Below, in pieces: positions 1-9,988 of a stretch of 64,000 nt of DNA. Under the pieces are notes generated by a model. It had not been told where the DNA came from, did no database searches, and worked only from the letters and a program-made list of their open reading frames with translations. Location of the stretch: NCBI RefSeq assembly GCF_017876775.1, contig NZ_JAGIOP010000002.1, positions 1,116,001-1,180,000 of the forward strand, read 5' to 3'. Position 1 is the first letter of the stretch; each line of letters opens with the position of its first letter. A program made the position numbers and the translations under genes. The DNA comes from Mycolicibacterium lutetiense (GTDB taxonomy: Bacteria > Actinomycetota > Actinomycetes > Mycobacteriales > Mycobacteriaceae).

Positions 1-1145
1 TCGCCTGCGGCGTGCATGCTGGAGTCGACCACCGCAACGGCGTCGCGGTAACCCAGCGTGAGGCGTTCGGTGAACCGCGCCGAACCGGCCAGCACACCGC
101 ACATGGGCACGCCGTCGAGATCGTCGACCAGATACGTCAGGCCCGCACACTCGGCATGCACCGGGGCGCCGCGAGTGGCCAGATCCCTGATCTGCTGGCG
201 GACAAGATCGTTGGCTGACAGTTCGGCGGTGAACTGTTCGGGAAATCCCCCGGGCAGCACCAGCGCGTCCGCACCGGCGGGCAGGGGCTCCGACAGCGGG
301 TCGAATTCGGCGACCTCCGCCCCGGCGCCGCGCAGCAGCTCGGCGTGCTCGGCGTAGCTGAAGCTGAACGCCTTACCGGCGGCCAGGGCCACCGTGACAT
401 TGGTCACCGAGTCGGCGACCGGGCTCCACGGCTCGGCGGTGACGTGCGCCGCAGATGCCGACACCAGGGCCCCGAGATCGACGTGGCGGGCTACCAGCGC
501 GGTCATCGCGGCCACCGCGTCCCGTGCCTGGCGGCCGTGCTCGACGGCGGTGATGAGACCGAGATGTCTGGACGGGACCGATAATTCGTCGGCCCGCGGA
601 ATCGCACCGAGCACCGCCACCCCGGCGTGCTCACACGCCTGGCGCAACACCGCCTCGTGCCGGTCCGAGCCGACCCGGTTGAGGATCACCCCGGCGATCC
701 GCACCGCCGGGTCGAAGGTGACGAAGCCGTGGATCAGGGCAGCGATGCTGTGGCTCTGGCCGCGGGTGTCGACCACCAGCACCACCGGAGCCCCCAGCAG
801 CCCGGCAACCTGGGCCGCCGAACCTCGCGGGATACCGGTCATCTGCCCTTCGATGCGGCCGTCGAACAGGCCCATGACGCCCTCAACCACCGCGATGTCG
901 GCACCGGCGCAGCCATGGCGGTACAGCGGACCGATCAGATCCTCACCGACGAGCACCGGGTCGAGGTTGCGGCCCGGGCGGCCGGCGGCCAACGCGTGGT
1001 AGCCGGGGTCGATAAAGTCCGGGCCCACCTTGAACGGCGCAGGAGTGTGACCGGCCTGGCGTAGCGCACCGACCAATCCCGTTGCCACCGTGGTCTTGCC
1101 GCTGCCCGACGCCGGTGCAGCGATCACCACCGCCGGGGTGGTCAC
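1..1145 (-). CDS. cobB: Cobyrinic acid a,c-diamide synthase CobB (3' end outside window)
   Basis: Glutamine- and ATP-dependent amidation of the a and c carboxylates of (hydrogeno)cobyrinic acid in cobalamin synthesis, cytoplasmic. The frame opens at a GTG at 1145 and stays open to base 1, giving 381 visible residues without a stop. The N-terminus (about residues 4-20) reads PAVVIAAPASGSGKTTVATG, a dethiobiotin-synthetase-like P-loop, followed by KVGPDFIDPGYH. The glutaminase domain starts near residue 260 with LVLPGGFPE and has the nucleophile motif HAECAGL. The start was chosen because an upstream GTG at 1153 meets a stop at once in its frame. It lies 27 bases after cobO on the same strand and is probably co-transcribed. 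The C-terminus is cut by the window edge, not visibly broken. Confidence 0.93.
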   Translation of the reverse strand, partial: MTTPAVVIAAPASGSGKTTVATGLVGALRQAGHTPAPFKVGPDFIDPGYHALAAGRPGRNLDPVLVGEDLIGPLYRHGCAGADIAVVEGVMGLFDGRIEGQMTGIPRGSAAQVAGLLGAPVVLVVDTRGQSHSIAALIHGFVTFDPAVRIAGVILNRVGSDRHEAVLRQACEHAGVAVLGAIPRADELSVPSRHLGLITAVEHGRQARDAVAAMTALVARHVDLGALVSASAAHVTAEPWSPVADSVTNVTVALAAGKAFSFSYAEHAELLRGAGAEVAEFDPLSEPLPAGADALVLPGGFPEQFTAELSANDLVRQQIRDLATRGAPVHAECAGLTYLVDDLDGVPMCGVLAGSARFTERLTLGYRDAVAVVDSSMHAAG

Positions 1146-1172
1146 CTGTGCACGACCCTCACCACGCCCCGC

Positions 1173-1787
1173 CTACCATTCGATGCCCTTCTGGCCCTTA
1201 CGGCCGGCATCCATCGGATGCTTGATCTTGGTCATCTCGGTCACCAGGTCCGCGGCGTCGATCAGGGCCTGCGGGGCATCACGCCCGGTGATCACCACAT
1301 GCTGGGTTCCAGGGCGGTCGGCCAGCACCTCGATCACCTCGTTGACGTCAACCCAGCCCCACTTGAGCGGATAGGTGAACTCGTCGAGCACGTAGAAGTC
1401 ATGACGTTCGTCGGCCAACCGACGTTTGATCTCGGCCCAGCCGTCAGCAGCGGCCGCCGCATGGTCGACGTCATCGCCGTGCTTGCGTGTCCAGGACCAG
1501 CCCGAGCCCATCTTGTGCCACTCGACCGGGCCGCCGGCCCCGTGCTCGTCGTGCAGACGACCGAGCTGGCCGAACACGGCCTCCTCCCCGACCTTCCACT
1601 TCGCACTCTTGACGAACTGGAACACCGCCACCGAAAAGCCCTGGTTCCAGGCCCGCAGCGCCATCCCGAAGGCCGCGGTCGACTTGCCCTTCCCCGGCCC
1701 GGTGTGCACCGCGAGCAGCGGTGCGTTTCGTCGCGCCTTGGTCGTGAGGCCGTCGTCGGGAACGGTCACTGGCTGTCCCTGTGGCAT
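1173..1787 (-). CDS. cobO: Cob(I)yrinic acid a,c-diamide adenosyltransferase (CobO/CobA family)
   Basis: Transfers the adenosyl group of ATP to the reduced corrinoid cobalt, forming adenosylcobyrinic acid a,c-diamide. It has 204 residues, the usual family length. The P-loop GPGKGKST is at residues 30-37 after the strand LLAVHT; the FVLDEF-type Walker B segment reads FYVLDEFTY and the C-terminus has the family ending MDAGRKGQKGIEW. It lies between a chelatase-like gene (33-base gap upstream) and cobB (27-base gap downstream), all on one strand, so it is part of a cobalamin transcription unit. Identification is firm from motif order and context. Confidence 0.95.
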   Translation of the reverse strand: MPQGQPVTVPDDGLTTKARRNAPLLAVHTGPGKGKSTAAFGMALRAWNQGFSVAVFQFVKSAKWKVGEEAVFGQLGRLHDEHGAGGPVEWHKMGSGWSWTRKHGDDVDHAAAAADGWAEIKRRLADERHDFYVLDEFTYPLKWGWVDVNEVIEVLADRPGTQHVVITGRDAPQALIDAADLVTEMTKIKHPMDAGRKGQKGIEW

Positions 1788-1821
1788 GAGCGGTCCTTCC
1801 TGCGCAGTATCTCGGGCCGCG

Positions 1822-3711
1822 CTAGGCGGCGGTCTGGTGCTGGACGAGCCGGGTCAGTTCGGCTGCACGTAACTGCTCGAGCCGGACTGCCGGCGACCCC
1901 AGCTGCTCGGCCAGTTGCCCGGCCAATCCCAGTCGCACAAAAGATGTTTCACAATCGACCACCACGGCGGCGGTGCCCTCGGCCACCAACGCTGCCGCGG
2001 CCTGCCGGGTCCGGCCCAGCGGATCGGGGCCACCGGTGGCGCGACCGTCGGTGAGCACCACCACCAGGCTGCGCCTGGCGCGGTCCCGGGCCTTCTCCCG
2101 GATCACCAGGTCGCGGGCCGCCAGCAGACCCTGGGCCAACGGGGTCTTGCCTCCGGTGTCGAACCGGGCCAGCCGCCGACCGGCGATGTGCACCGAGGTG
2201 GTGGGCGGGAGCAGCACCCGCGCGTCCTGTTGGCGGAACGTGATCACCGCGACCTTGTCCCGACGTTGATAGGCGTCGCGCAGCAGCGACAGAGCCGCGC
2301 CGGTGACCGCCGACATGCGGTCGCGGGCGGCCATCGACCCGGAGGCGTCGACGACGAAGATCACCAGATTGCCTTCGCGGCCTTCACGTACCGCACGCCG
2401 GATGTCTTCTGGGCGGGGGCGCGGCAGGCCGGCACCCGGTTGGCTGCCTGCGGTGGCGAGCAAGGTGGCGAACATGTGCAGCCCGTGCCCGACACCGGGC
2501 TCAGCGGTGGCCGCGATGGGGGTACCGGTGCGGTTGCGTGCGCGCGAGCGGCGACCGGGCGCGCCCTCGCCGACCCCGGGAACCACCAGCGCCTTGGTCC
2601 GGAACACCGCCGACGGTGGGGCACTCGGCCGCGTTGCCGATTTCGTCGAGTCACTCTGCTTCGAATTGCCCTGCGGCCCGGCACTTTCCGAACCGGCATC
2701 GGCACCGCCACCCGGCGGGTCGAAGTCGGGGTCGAAGTCCGGATCTGGCGGCTCGCTGTCCTGTCCGGCCTGCGCGGCCGACTCCCCCGCCTGCTGCATC
2801 GCCTCTTCGAGGCGTTCGGGGTCCAGACCCGGATCATCGAACGGATCACGACGACGCCGGTGCGGCAAGGCCAGTTCAGCGGCCACCCGAATGTCCTCTT
2901 CGGCCACCGTGGTGGCACCGCGCCAGGCGGCATGGGCGACGGCGGTGCGCGCCACCACCAGATCGGCGCGCATTCCGTCGACGTCGAACGCCGCGCACAG
3001 CGCGGCGATACGCCGTAATTCGCTGTCGGGCAGGACCACCGACCCGATCGCGGCCCGGGCCGCGGTGATCCGGTCGGCCAACTCGGCATCGGCGGCCGCA
3101 TAGCGATCGACGAAAGTCCGCGAGTCGGCCTCGAACGCCATCCGGGCTCGGATCACTTCGACGCGGACGTCGACGTCGCGTGAGGCAGCGACGTCCACGG
3201 TCAGACCGAATCGGTCCAGCAGCTGGGGGCGCAGCTCGCCTTCCTCGGGGTTCATGGTGCCGATCAGGACGAATCGGGACTCGTGTGAGTGCGAAATCCC
3301 GTCCCGCTCAACATGAACCCGGCCCATGGCGGCGGCGTCGAGCAGCACGTCGACCAGATGGTCGTGCAGCAGGTTGACCTCGTCGACGTACAGGACGCCG
3401 CCGTGAGCGCGGGCCAGCAGGCCCGGCGAGAAAGCATGCTCGCCGTCACGGAGTACCTTCTGCAGGTCCAGCGATCCGACCACCCGGTCCTCGGTCGCAC
3501 CGATCGGCAGTTCCACCAGGCGGGCATCGTCGTCGACCGCGGACAACACGGCGGCCAGTCCGCGGACCGCGGTGGATTTCGCGGTCCCCTTCTCGCCGCG
3601 GATCAGCACACCACCGATCTCGGGGTGAACCGCGCACAGCAGCAGCGCCAGGCGCAGCCGGTCCTGCCCCACCAGCGCGCTGAAGGGATAGGGGTGGGTC
3701 TCCGCCGTCAT
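1822..3711 (-). CDS. ChlI/ChlD-type metal-chelatase motor subunit (AAA+ plus VWA fusion)
   Basis: A 629-residue fusion of an AAA+ ATPase (BchI/ChlI-like) and a von Willebrand A domain (BchD/ChlD-like). Walker [10 protein letters not shown] is at residues 39-47, a Walker B segment LYVDEVNLL near 108-116, then an acidic/proline linker around 300-370 and a VWA domain with the metal-binding motif DASGSMA starting at Asp455. Such proteins drive metal insertion by a large catalytic subunit. Its place directly upstream of cobO and cobB suggests it works with a CobN-type cobaltochelatase encoded elsewhere rather than in chlorophyll synthesis. That partner is inferred; no cobN is in this window. It corresponds by position to Rv2850c of M. 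tuberculosis, from memory. Confidence 0.88.
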   Translation of the reverse strand: MTAETHPYPFSALVGQDRLRLALLLCAVHPEIGGVLIRGEKGTAKSTAVRGLAAVLSAVDDDARLVELPIGATEDRVVGSLDLQKVLRDGEHAFSPGLLARAHGGVLYVDEVNLLHDHLVDVLLDAAAMGRVHVERDGISHSHESRFVLIGTMNPEEGELRPQLLDRFGLTVDVAASRDVDVRVEVIRARMAFEADSRTFVDRYAAADAELADRITAARAAIGSVVLPDSELRRIAALCAAFDVDGMRADLVVARTAVAHAAWRGATTVAEEDIRVAAELALPHRRRRDPFDDPGLDPERLEEAMQQAGESAAQAGQDSEPPDPDFDPDFDPPGGGADAGSESAGPQGNSKQSDSTKSATRPSAPPSAVFRTKALVVPGVGEGAPGRRSRARNRTGTPIAATAEPGVGHGLHMFATLLATAGSQPGAGLPRPRPEDIRRAVREGREGNLVIFVVDASGSMAARDRMSAVTGAALSLLRDAYQRRDKVAVITFRQQDARVLLPPTTSVHIAGRRLARFDTGGKTPLAQGLLAARDLVIREKARDRARRSLVVVLTDGRATGGPDPLGRTRQAAAALVAEGTAAVVVDCETSFVRLGLAGQLAEQLGSPAVRLEQLRAAELTRLVQHQTAA

Positions 3712-3730
3712 CAGGAGGGCTCGCTCTCGG

Positions 3731-4216
3731 TCACATCAGCTCCTCGCGCAAGCGCTCGTCGGTGCGGCCCCCGGGCCGCGCCATCGGCACATGCGGGATC
3801 CCGTCATCAAGGAATTCGTCGCCGTCACGGACGAATCCGTGCCTGCCGTACATGTCGACCAGGTAGGTCTGGGCGTCGATACGGCACGGGTAGTCGCCGA
3901 CCTCGGCCAAAGCGGCCTGCATGAGCCGGGTGGTGTGCCCGCTGCCCCGAGCGCTGCGTTTGGTGCACACCCGGCCGATCCGGAATGCCTTCTCGCCGCC
4001 GGCGTGCTCCTCCATCAACCGCAACGTCGAAATGACCTCACCGTCAGGGCTTTCCAACCAGAAATGGCGGGTCTCGGCGAGCAGATCCCGGCCGTCGAGC
4101 TCCGGATACGGAGTCGCCTGCTCCACGACGAACACCTCGACACGGAGCTTCAGCAGCTCGTAGAGCGTGGGTACGTCGAGGTCTTTGGCCCAGCTGCGGC
4201 GTAGTGCGACCGTCAT
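3731..4216 (-). CDS. ElaA-type GNAT N-acetyltransferase
   Basis: A 161-residue acetyltransferase of the ElaA branch of the GNAT superfamily. Visible features: the N-terminal pattern [16 protein letters not shown] typical of ElaA, the acetyl-CoA-binding stretch [20 protein letters not shown] (about residues 79-98) with the R/Q-x-x-G-x-G/A-like loop, and [16 protein letters not shown] near the C-terminus. The substrate is unknown. It sits 13 bases after mqo and 19 bases before the chelatase motor gene on the same strand, so it probably shares their transcript, although nothing in it links to cobalamin. It is likely the counterpart of Rv2851c by position. Confidence 0.85.
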   Translation of the reverse strand: MTVALRRSWAKDLDVPTLYELLKLRVEVFVVEQATPYPELDGRDLLAETRHFWLESPDGEVISTLRLMEEHAGGEKAFRIGRVCTKRSARGSGHTTRLMQAALAEVGDYPCRIDAQTYLVDMYGRHGFVRDGDEFLDDGIPHVPMARPGGRTDERLREELM

Positions 4217-4229
4217 CCGCCGGCCCCGG

Positions 4230-5732
4230 TCACGCAGTCACAGGTGCGTCCAGTAGGAGCGCCTTGCTACCCCACGCCCAAACTTCCTCGAACAGGCCGG
4301 GTTCATCGGACAGCTTGGCGCCGAGCGAGGGCACCATCTCCTTGAGCTTGGGCACCCAGCCCTGGTAACGATCGGCGAAGCAGCGCTCCAGCACGTCGAG
4401 CATGGCCGGCACCGCGGTGGACGCGCCGGGCGAGGCGCCGAGCAGACCGGCGATGCTGCCGTCGGCAGCCGTGAGCACGGTGGTGCCGAACTCCAGCACG
4501 CCGCCCGCGCCCTTGCGCCGGATCACCTGCACGCGCTGCCCGGCGATGTCGAGCTCCCAGTCGGAATCGACTGCGCTGGGCGCAAATTCGCGCAAGGTCT
4601 CGACCCGTGCGGCCTCACTCAGCAGCAGCTGGCCGACCAGGTAGTTGACCAGACCCACCTCGGTGAGTCCGACACCGAGCATGGACATGAGGTTGTTGGG
4701 CTTGACCGACAACGGCAGGTCGGTGAACTTGCCCTGCTTGAGGAACTTCGGCGTCCAGCCCGCGAACGGACCGAACAACAGCCACGACTTGCTGTTGATC
4801 ACGCGGGTGTCCAGGTGCGGCACCGACATGGGTGGGGCACCCAGCGGCGGCAACCCGTACACCTTGGCCTGGTGGCCTGCGGTCAGCGCCTGGTTGTTGG
4901 TCCGCAGGAACGCGCCGCCGACCGGGAAACCGCCGAAACCGTTGGCCTCCGGGATACCCGCCTTCTGCAGCAGCGGCAGTGCACCACCGCCGGCACCGAC
5001 GAACACGAACTTGGCATTGATCTTGCGCTTGAGGCCGGTGCGCCGATTGGTCACCTTGACGGTCCAGCTGCCGTCCGATTCCTTGTGCAGATTGCGCACC
5101 TCGTGGCCGAACAAGGTGTCCATCCCGCGCTGCGCGGTGTAACCGATCAGCTGGCGAGACAGCGCACCGAAGTCGACGTCGGTGCCGTGCTGCGACCAGT
5201 TCAGCCCGACCGGATCGGAGAAATCACGCTTGGCGGCCATGAACGGCAGCCGGCGGGCGAATTCGTCCTTGTCGTCGATGAACTCCATCGACGCGAACAA
5301 CGGATTGCCGACCAGGGCCTCGCGACGGCGCCTGAGGTAGTCGACGTTGCCGGCGCCGTGCACGAAACTGACGTGTGGGATCGGGTTGAGGAAGCCGCGC
5401 ACGTCGGGCAGCACGCCGTTCTCGGCCGCGTAGGCCCAGAACTGCCGCGACACCTGGAACTGCTCGTTGACGTTGATCGCCTTGGTGGTGTCGATCGAAC
5501 CATCGGACAGCTCGGGGGTGTAGTTGAGCTCACACAGCGCCGAGTGCCCGGTGCCCGCGTTGTTCCAAGGATCGCTACTCTCGGCGGCCGCGCCGTCGAG
5601 CCGCTCGATCATGGTGATGGACCAGTCGGGCTCCAGCAGGCGGATCAAAGCGCCAAGGGTTGCGCTCATGATGCCGGCCCCAACCAGCACGACGTCCGTC
5701 TTCATGGTCGTACCCACGTTTGCCTCAGACAC
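4230..5732 (-). CDS. mqo: Malate:quinone oxidoreductase
   Basis: FAD-dependent, membrane-associated oxidation of L-malate to oxaloacetate with electron transfer to menaquinone, in the TCA cycle. It has 500 residues, the family length. The FAD motif [14 protein letters not shown] occupies residues 14-27, followed by [37 protein letters not shown], a signature of the family, here read in pieces. The GTG start at 5732 has an AAAGGA-like ribosome site about 12 bases upstream; an ATG at 5705 would cut the N-terminus only slightly. It begins the leftward unit mqo-GNAT-chelatase-cobO-cobB and is divergent from the hydrolase gene at 5994. Confidence 0.96.
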   Translation of the reverse strand: MSEANVGTTMKTDVVLVGAGIMSATLGALIRLLEPDWSITMIERLDGAAAESSDPWNNAGTGHSALCELNYTPELSDGSIDTTKAINVNEQFQVSRQFWAYAAENGVLPDVRGFLNPIPHVSFVHGAGNVDYLRRRREALVGNPLFASMEFIDDKDEFARRLPFMAAKRDFSDPVGLNWSQHGTDVDFGALSRQLIGYTAQRGMDTLFGHEVRNLHKESDGSWTVKVTNRRTGLKRKINAKFVFVGAGGGALPLLQKAGIPEANGFGGFPVGGAFLRTNNQALTAGHQAKVYGLPPLGAPPMSVPHLDTRVINSKSWLLFGPFAGWTPKFLKQGKFTDLPLSVKPNNLMSMLGVGLTEVGLVNYLVGQLLLSEAARVETLREFAPSAVDSDWELDIAGQRVQVIRRKGAGGVLEFGTTVLTAADGSIAGLLGASPGASTAVPAMLDVLERCFADRYQGWVPKLKEMVPSLGAKLSDEPGLFEEVWAWGSKALLLDAPVTA

Positions 5733-5993
5733 GCTGATCGATCGTCCTTTGTATTGCGCGCCCGACGCCGTCGACGGGCTTTCTGTTGTCCCAAGGTTAT
5801 CGCGCGACGAATCGCAGTTGGCCAGGCATCGTAGTGCGATCCGTCACCCGTCCGGCCTCGTCAGCCCGATAATGACCGCCACCCACCCCCGGATCATTCG
5901 CGGCGTCCAGCAACTCCGCAGGTCCTCGGGTCGGCAACAGACTCCCCTCCTTCAACACGACGCCGGTTTCCGGTGCGCGGCTAGGCTGCAACC

Positions 5994-7022
5994 GTGACGT
6001 CACGGGAGCCCGCCTGGGAGCCGGATGTATTGCCGGGGTTCTGGCAGCAGACCATCGATGCAGGACCCGATCCCGATGGCGAAGGTGATCTGGTCGCCAC
6101 GCTGGTGCGCCGTGGACCCGGGGACGCGGCAGGGCGATCCGCCCACGCCGTGCTGGCCTTGCACGGTTACACCGACTACTTCTTCCACACCGAACTGGCC
6201 GATCGATTCGCCGACCGCGGGTTCGCCTTCTATGCGCTGGACCTGCCCAAGTGCGGACGCTCGCGCCACGAGGGCCAGACCGCACATTTCACCACCGATC
6301 TGGCGCGGTACGACCACGAGCTGCAGCGGGCGCTGGAGGTGATCGCCGCCGACACCGGCGACGCTACGGTGTGCCTGTACGGGCACTCGGCCGGCGGTTT
6401 GATCCTCACCTTGTTCGCCGACCGGCTGCGGCGCAGTGGCGGTCTGTCCACTCATCATGTCGGCGGGCTGGTACTCAACAGTCCGTTCTTCGATCTGCAC
6501 GGACCGGCGGTCCTGCGCACGGCGCCCACGTCGGCGGCCCTGATCGCCCTGGCGCGGCTACGGAAGCTGTCGGTGATCCGCAAACCCACCGAAGGGGGTT
6601 ACGGCACCACGCTGCATCGCGACTACGGCGGTGAGTTCGACTACAACCTGGAGTGGAAACCGTTGGGCGGCTTCCCCGTCACGCTCGGCTGGATCAACGC
6701 GATCCGCCGTGGGCAGGCCCGCCTGCACCGCGGCCTCGACGTTGGCGTGCCGAATCTGATCCTGCGGTCAGACCGCAGTATCACCGAATCTTCCGATCCG
6801 GCAGCCATGCAACGCGGTGACGCGGTGCTGGATGTCAGTCAGATCGCCCGATGGTCCGGTTGTGTCGGTAACCGCACCACGGTCGCCCCGATCTCCGACG
6901 CCAAACACGATGTATTCCTGTCGATGGCCGACGCGCGGGAGGCGGCGTACCTCGAGTTGAACCAGTGGCTGGATTACTACCTCAGTCTGCACACCAGGCC
7001 GAGCACCACATCTTCCGGATAG
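5994..7022 (+). CDS. Alpha/beta-hydrolase (serine hydrolase, monoacylglycerol-lipase-like)
   Basis: A 342-residue cytoplasmic alpha/beta-hydrolase. The oxyanion region is LALHGYTDYFFH (about residues 53-64), the nucleophile elbow is GHSAG with Ser near residue 130, and the late segment ISDAKHDVFLS holds the likely catalytic histidine. The cap region is short and no signal peptide is present. The GTG start directly follows the divergent mqo promoter region. It lies 9 bases before mtr on the same strand, so the two are probably co-transcribed. By position it matches Rv2854 of M. tuberculosis. The substrate cannot be told from sequence; a lysophospholipase or monoacylglycerol lipase role is family-level inference. 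Confidence 0.85.
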   Translation: MTSREPAWEPDVLPGFWQQTIDAGPDPDGEGDLVATLVRRGPGDAAGRSAHAVLALHGYTDYFFHTELADRFADRGFAFYALDLPKCGRSRHEGQTAHFTTDLARYDHELQRALEVIAADTGDATVCLYGHSAGGLILTLFADRLRRSGGLSTHHVGGLVLNSPFFDLHGPAVLRTAPTSAALIALARLRKLSVIRKPTEGGYGTTLHRDYGGEFDYNLEWKPLGGFPVTLGWINAIRRGQARLHRGLDVGVPNLILRSDRSITESSDPAAMQRGDAVLDVSQIARWSGCVGNRTTVAPISDAKHDVFLSMADAREAAYLELNQWLDYYLSLHTRPSTTSSG

Positions 7023-7031
7023 GGACAGCGC

Positions 7032-8417
7032 ATGGAGCACTACGACCTGACCATCATCGGTACCGGCTCGGGCAACAGCATTCTCGACGAGCGCTATGCC
7101 GGGATGAAGATCGCGATCTGTGAGCAGGGCACCTTCGGGGGCACCTGCCTGAACGTCGGCTGCATCCCCACCAAGATGTTCGTCTACGCCGCCGATGTGG
7201 CGGACACGGTGGCGGACTCCGCCCGGTTCGGGGTCGACGCGCACATCGACAAAGTGCGCTGGCCCGACATCGTCTCCCGGGTGTTCGGCCGAATCGACCC
7301 GATCGCGGCCGGCGGCGAGGATTACCGTCGCAATGATTCCCACATCACGGTGTACGCCAGCCACACCCGGTTCGGCCCCACAACCGCCGACGGCCGCTAC
7401 ACGCTGCGCACCGAGGACGGTGAAGAATTCAGCAGCGATCAGGTGGTGATCGCTGCGGGCTCACGTGCGTACATCCCGCCGGCCATCGTGGACTGCGGTG
7501 TCAAGTACTACACCAGCGACGACATCATGCGGATCCCCGAACTGCCCGAGCATCTGGTGATCGTGGGCGGCGGTTTCGTCTCGGCCGAGTTCGCCCACGT
7601 GTTCTCGGCGCTGGGAGTGCGGGTCACCATCGTGGTGCGTGGTGACTGCCTGCTCAGCCATTGCGACGAGACGATCTGCCACCGCTTCAGCGAACTGGCC
7701 GCCGAGAAGTGGGATCTGCGTAGGCATGAGAACGTGATCGGCTCCCATCAGGACGGCGACAAGGTCGTCCTCGAGCTCGACGACGGCAAGACCGTGAACG
7801 CCGACATGCTGCTGGTGGCCACCGGCCGGATTCCCAACGGGGATCTACTCGACGCCGAACTCGCCGGAGTCGAGGTGGACGAGGACGGCTTGGTGATCGT
7901 CGACGAGTACCAACGCACCACGGCGCGTGGCATTTTCGCGCTCGGCGATGTGTCATCGGACTATCAGCTCAAGCACGTGGCCAACCACGAGTCGCGGGTG
8001 GTCAAGGAGAACCTGCTGTGCGACTGGGACGACGTCGAGGCGATGGTGCGCAGCGACCACCGGTTCGTACCGTCGGCGGTGTTCACCGAACCGCAGATCG
8101 CCACGGTCGGACTGACCGAGGCACAGGCGCGGGAAGACGGGTACGACATCGTCACCAAGGTCCAGGCCTACGGCGACACCGCGTACGGCTGGGCCATGGA
8201 GGACACCACCGGCATCGCCAAGTTGATCGGTGATCGCGAGACCGGGAAGATCCTGGGCGCACACGTCATGGGCCATCAGGCATCCTCGATCATCCAGCCG
8301 CTGATCCAGGCGATGAGTTTCGGGCAGACCGCCGAAGAGGTTGCCCGTGGCCAGTATTGGATTCATCCGGCATTGCCCGAAGTGATCGAGAATGCGTTGT
8401 TGGGCCTGGTCGACTAG
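7032..8417 (+). CDS. mtr: Mycothione reductase
   Basis: NADPH-dependent flavoenzyme that reduces mycothiol disulfide, keeping the actinobacterial thiol pool reduced. It has 461 residues. The redox-active pair is Cys39/Cys44 in [13 protein letters not shown]; the FAD-binding strand is [10 protein letters not shown] at residues 7-16, shorter than in related reductases as is usual for Mtr. A second dinucleotide motif [15 protein letters not shown] is present, as is the C-terminal HPALPE with the catalytic base pair His445/Glu450. It follows the hydrolase by 9 bases. Its stop overlaps the stop of the convergent nicT gene by 4 bases, so there is no room for a terminator between them. Confidence 0.96.
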   Translation: MEHYDLTIIGTGSGNSILDERYAGMKIAICEQGTFGGTCLNVGCIPTKMFVYAADVADTVADSARFGVDAHIDKVRWPDIVSRVFGRIDPIAAGGEDYRRNDSHITVYASHTRFGPTTADGRYTLRTEDGEEFSSDQVVIAAGSRAYIPPAIVDCGVKYYTSDDIMRIPELPEHLVIVGGGFVSAEFAHVFSALGVRVTIVVRGDCLLSHCDETICHRFSELAAEKWDLRRHENVIGSHQDGDKVVLELDDGKTVNADMLLVATGRIPNGDLLDAELAGVEVDEDGLVIVDEYQRTTARGIFALGDVSSDYQLKHVANHESRVVKENLLCDWDDVEAMVRSDHRFVPSAVFTEPQIATVGLTEAQAREDGYDIVTKVQAYGDTAYGWAMEDTTGIAKLIGDRETGKILGAHVMGHQASSIIQPLIQAMSFGQTAEEVARGQYWIHPALPEVIENALLGLVD

Positions 8418-9520
8418 GCCCGCGCCGACCAGCGCTGCTCGATCCGGCCGAACCGCCAAATCCCCAGGGCCACACCCCAGCTCAGTGCGAAAAGGCCGAC
8501 GATCGCGTAGCCGACGAACTCCAGGTCCGCCGACCCGACGAAGGCCAGAGGCCCCGCGGCGATATCGAGGCGCTCCACCAGCAGGCCGGTCAGCACGATC
8601 ACACCGATCCCCAGAGCCACGATCACCGACAGCACCGTGACGGTCAGGTTGTAGTAGACCTTGCGAACCGGCTGCAGGAACGCCCAGCCGTAGGCCCGCG
8701 CCATGAAGATGCCGTCGACGCTGTCGAAGAGGCTCATGCCCGCCGCGAACAACACCGGCAGTACCAGCATGGCGTACCACGGGAGCGTGAAGGCCGCCGT
8801 CCCTGCCGCCAGCACCAGCAACGCCACCTGGCTGGCGGTGTCGAACCCCAGCCCCATCAGGAACCCCACCGGGTACAGGTGCCAGGGCTTGTTGACCCGC
8901 CGCATGACCCGGCCGAGCAACCTGGCCACGAATCCCCGGCTGTTGAGCTGCCGCTCAAGCTCCGCCTCGTCGAAATCGCCGGTACGCATCGCGCGGAAAA
9001 CCTTGGCGATGCCCACTGCGGCAACCAAATTCGTCAGTCCGATCAAGATCAGGAATGTGCCGGCCACCAGCGAGCCGATCAACCCCAGCGTCTGAAGCGT
9101 CGCCGAGTTCTCGTCCTGGACCGGCCCCACGAGCGCCCGTACACCCAGCGCCAGCAGCAGCGCGAGCCCGAACACCACGCTGGAATGGCCCAGGGAGAAC
9201 CAGAAGCCCGCCGACACCGACCGGGTGCCCTCACCGACCAGCTTTCGCGTGGTGTTGTCGATGACGGCGATGTGGTCGGCGTCGAATGCGTGCCGCACGC
9301 CAAGCAGATAGGCCGTGACGCCGAGGCCCACCCCGAACACGCCGGCCGAGCCCAGCGAGATGTGTTGGGGTGCAACACTGAAAATCAGTACACCCCAACC
9401 GATGACGTGGAGCACCAGCACCACTGAGGTGACCGCGGCAATCGACGTCCAGTCAGCGCGACCAAAACTGGTGGCCGGTCGGGGAGATCGGACGGTGGTC
9501 GGCGGTACACCGATGGTCAT
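8414..9520 (-). CDS. nicT: NiCoT-family nickel/cobalt permease
   Basis: High-affinity Ni(II)/Co(II) uptake across the cytoplasmic membrane, with about eight transmembrane segments over 368 residues. The family signature [13 protein letters not shown] (HX4DH) is in the second helix, with LGHSSVVF and GLGFDTASQ later, both also NiCoT signatures. Nickel would serve urease or hydrogenase; cobalt would serve the cobalamin pathway encoded at the left edge of this window. It lies 58 bases downstream of an ArsR-type regulator gene on the same strand, with a dyad in the gap, so metal-dependent control is likely. It corresponds to Rv2856 nicT by position, although there the arrangement may differ. Confidence 0.94.
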   Translation of the reverse strand: MTIGVPPTTVRSPRPATSFGRADWTSIAAVTSVVLVLHVIGWGVLIFSVAPQHISLGSAGVFGVGLGVTAYLLGVRHAFDADHIAVIDNTTRKLVGEGTRSVSAGFWFSLGHSSVVFGLALLLALGVRALVGPVQDENSATLQTLGLIGSLVAGTFLILIGLTNLVAAVGIAKVFRAMRTGDFDEAELERQLNSRGFVARLLGRVMRRVNKPWHLYPVGFLMGLGFDTASQVALLVLAAGTAAFTLPWYAMLVLPVLFAAGMSLFDSVDGIFMARAYGWAFLQPVRKVYYNLTVTVLSVIVALGIGVIVLTGLLVERLDIAAGPLAFVGSADLEFVGYAIVGLFALSWGVALGIWRFGRIEQRWSARA

Positions 9521-9546
9521 CGATCGAGCGTAAGACCAGCACTGTT

Positions 9547-9566
9547 ATCTGTCCAGGTGAACAGAT
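9547..9566. promoter_or_regulatory. Candidate ArsR/SmtB operator upstream of nicT
   Basis: A 20-base imperfect palindrome with perfect ATCTGT/ACAGAT ends and 16 of 20 positions matching its own reverse complement. It lies between the stop of the ArsR-type gene (9579) and the nicT start (9520), where an operator for metal-controlled nicT expression would be expected. The assignment is inferred from symmetry and position; the binding protein has not been shown. Confidence 0.45.
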
Positions 9567-9578
9567 GAGAACGTCGCT

Positions 9579-9908
9579 TCAGCCGTGCCGCGCCCCGATC
9601 CAGTGCAGCAGATCATGCACGGTCTCGTCCTCAAGTCGGTAGTTGACCGTACGGCCGACCCGTGTGGAGGTGACCCACCCCTGCTCGCGGAGCACCCGCA
9701 ACGCCTGGGAGACGGCGTTCTCCGAACGGCCCAGAGCCGCGGCCAGGTCACTCACACAGATGCCGGGTGCCCGGTGCAGGCCGAGCAGGATCTCCAGCCG
9801 GTGCGGGTCGGACAGCAGGTCGAAGCGCTGCGCCCATCCCGGGGTGTCGACATCGGCCAGGGCTGACGATGCGCGTTCGACCTGGACCTCTTTACCGTGC
9901 TGGTGCAC
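9579..9908 (-). CDS. ArsR/SmtB-family metal-responsive repressor
   Basis: A 109-residue winged-helix repressor. The helix-turn-helix spans about residues 53-78 (VSDLAAALGRSENAVSQALRVL), followed by the wing GWVTSTRVGRTVNYRL. Possible metal ligands are the N-terminal MHQHG (His2, His4), Cys51 just before the DNA-binding helices, and C-terminal His98, His102 and His108. An N-terminal His pair plus C-terminal ligands resembles nickel/cobalt sensors such as NmtR more than arsenic sensors, but this is only suggestive. It lies directly upstream of the nickel permease gene on the same strand, supporting a Ni/Co uptake switch. Confidence 0.85.
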   Translation of the reverse strand: MHQHGKEVQVERASSALADVDTPGWAQRFDLLSDPHRLEILLGLHRAPGICVSDLAAALGRSENAVSQALRVLREQGWVTSTRVGRTVNYRLEDETVHDLLHWIGARHG

Positions 9909-9950
9909 AGATCAAATCTAGTCCAGAAAGCCGTGCAGTAGCGCCGACGA

Positions 9951-9965
9951 GCCCCCGACGGGGGC
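9951..9965. terminator. GC hairpin after the glnA4-SDR operon
   Basis: Perfect 6-base arms GCCCCC/GGGGGC around a GAC loop, 23 bases beyond the stop of the SDR gene (9989, minus strand) and upstream of the ArsR gene. There is no U-tract, which is common for mycobacterial candidate terminators. Confidence 0.5.
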
Positions 9966-9988
9966 AGGCATGGCCGGCTACCCGGGTG

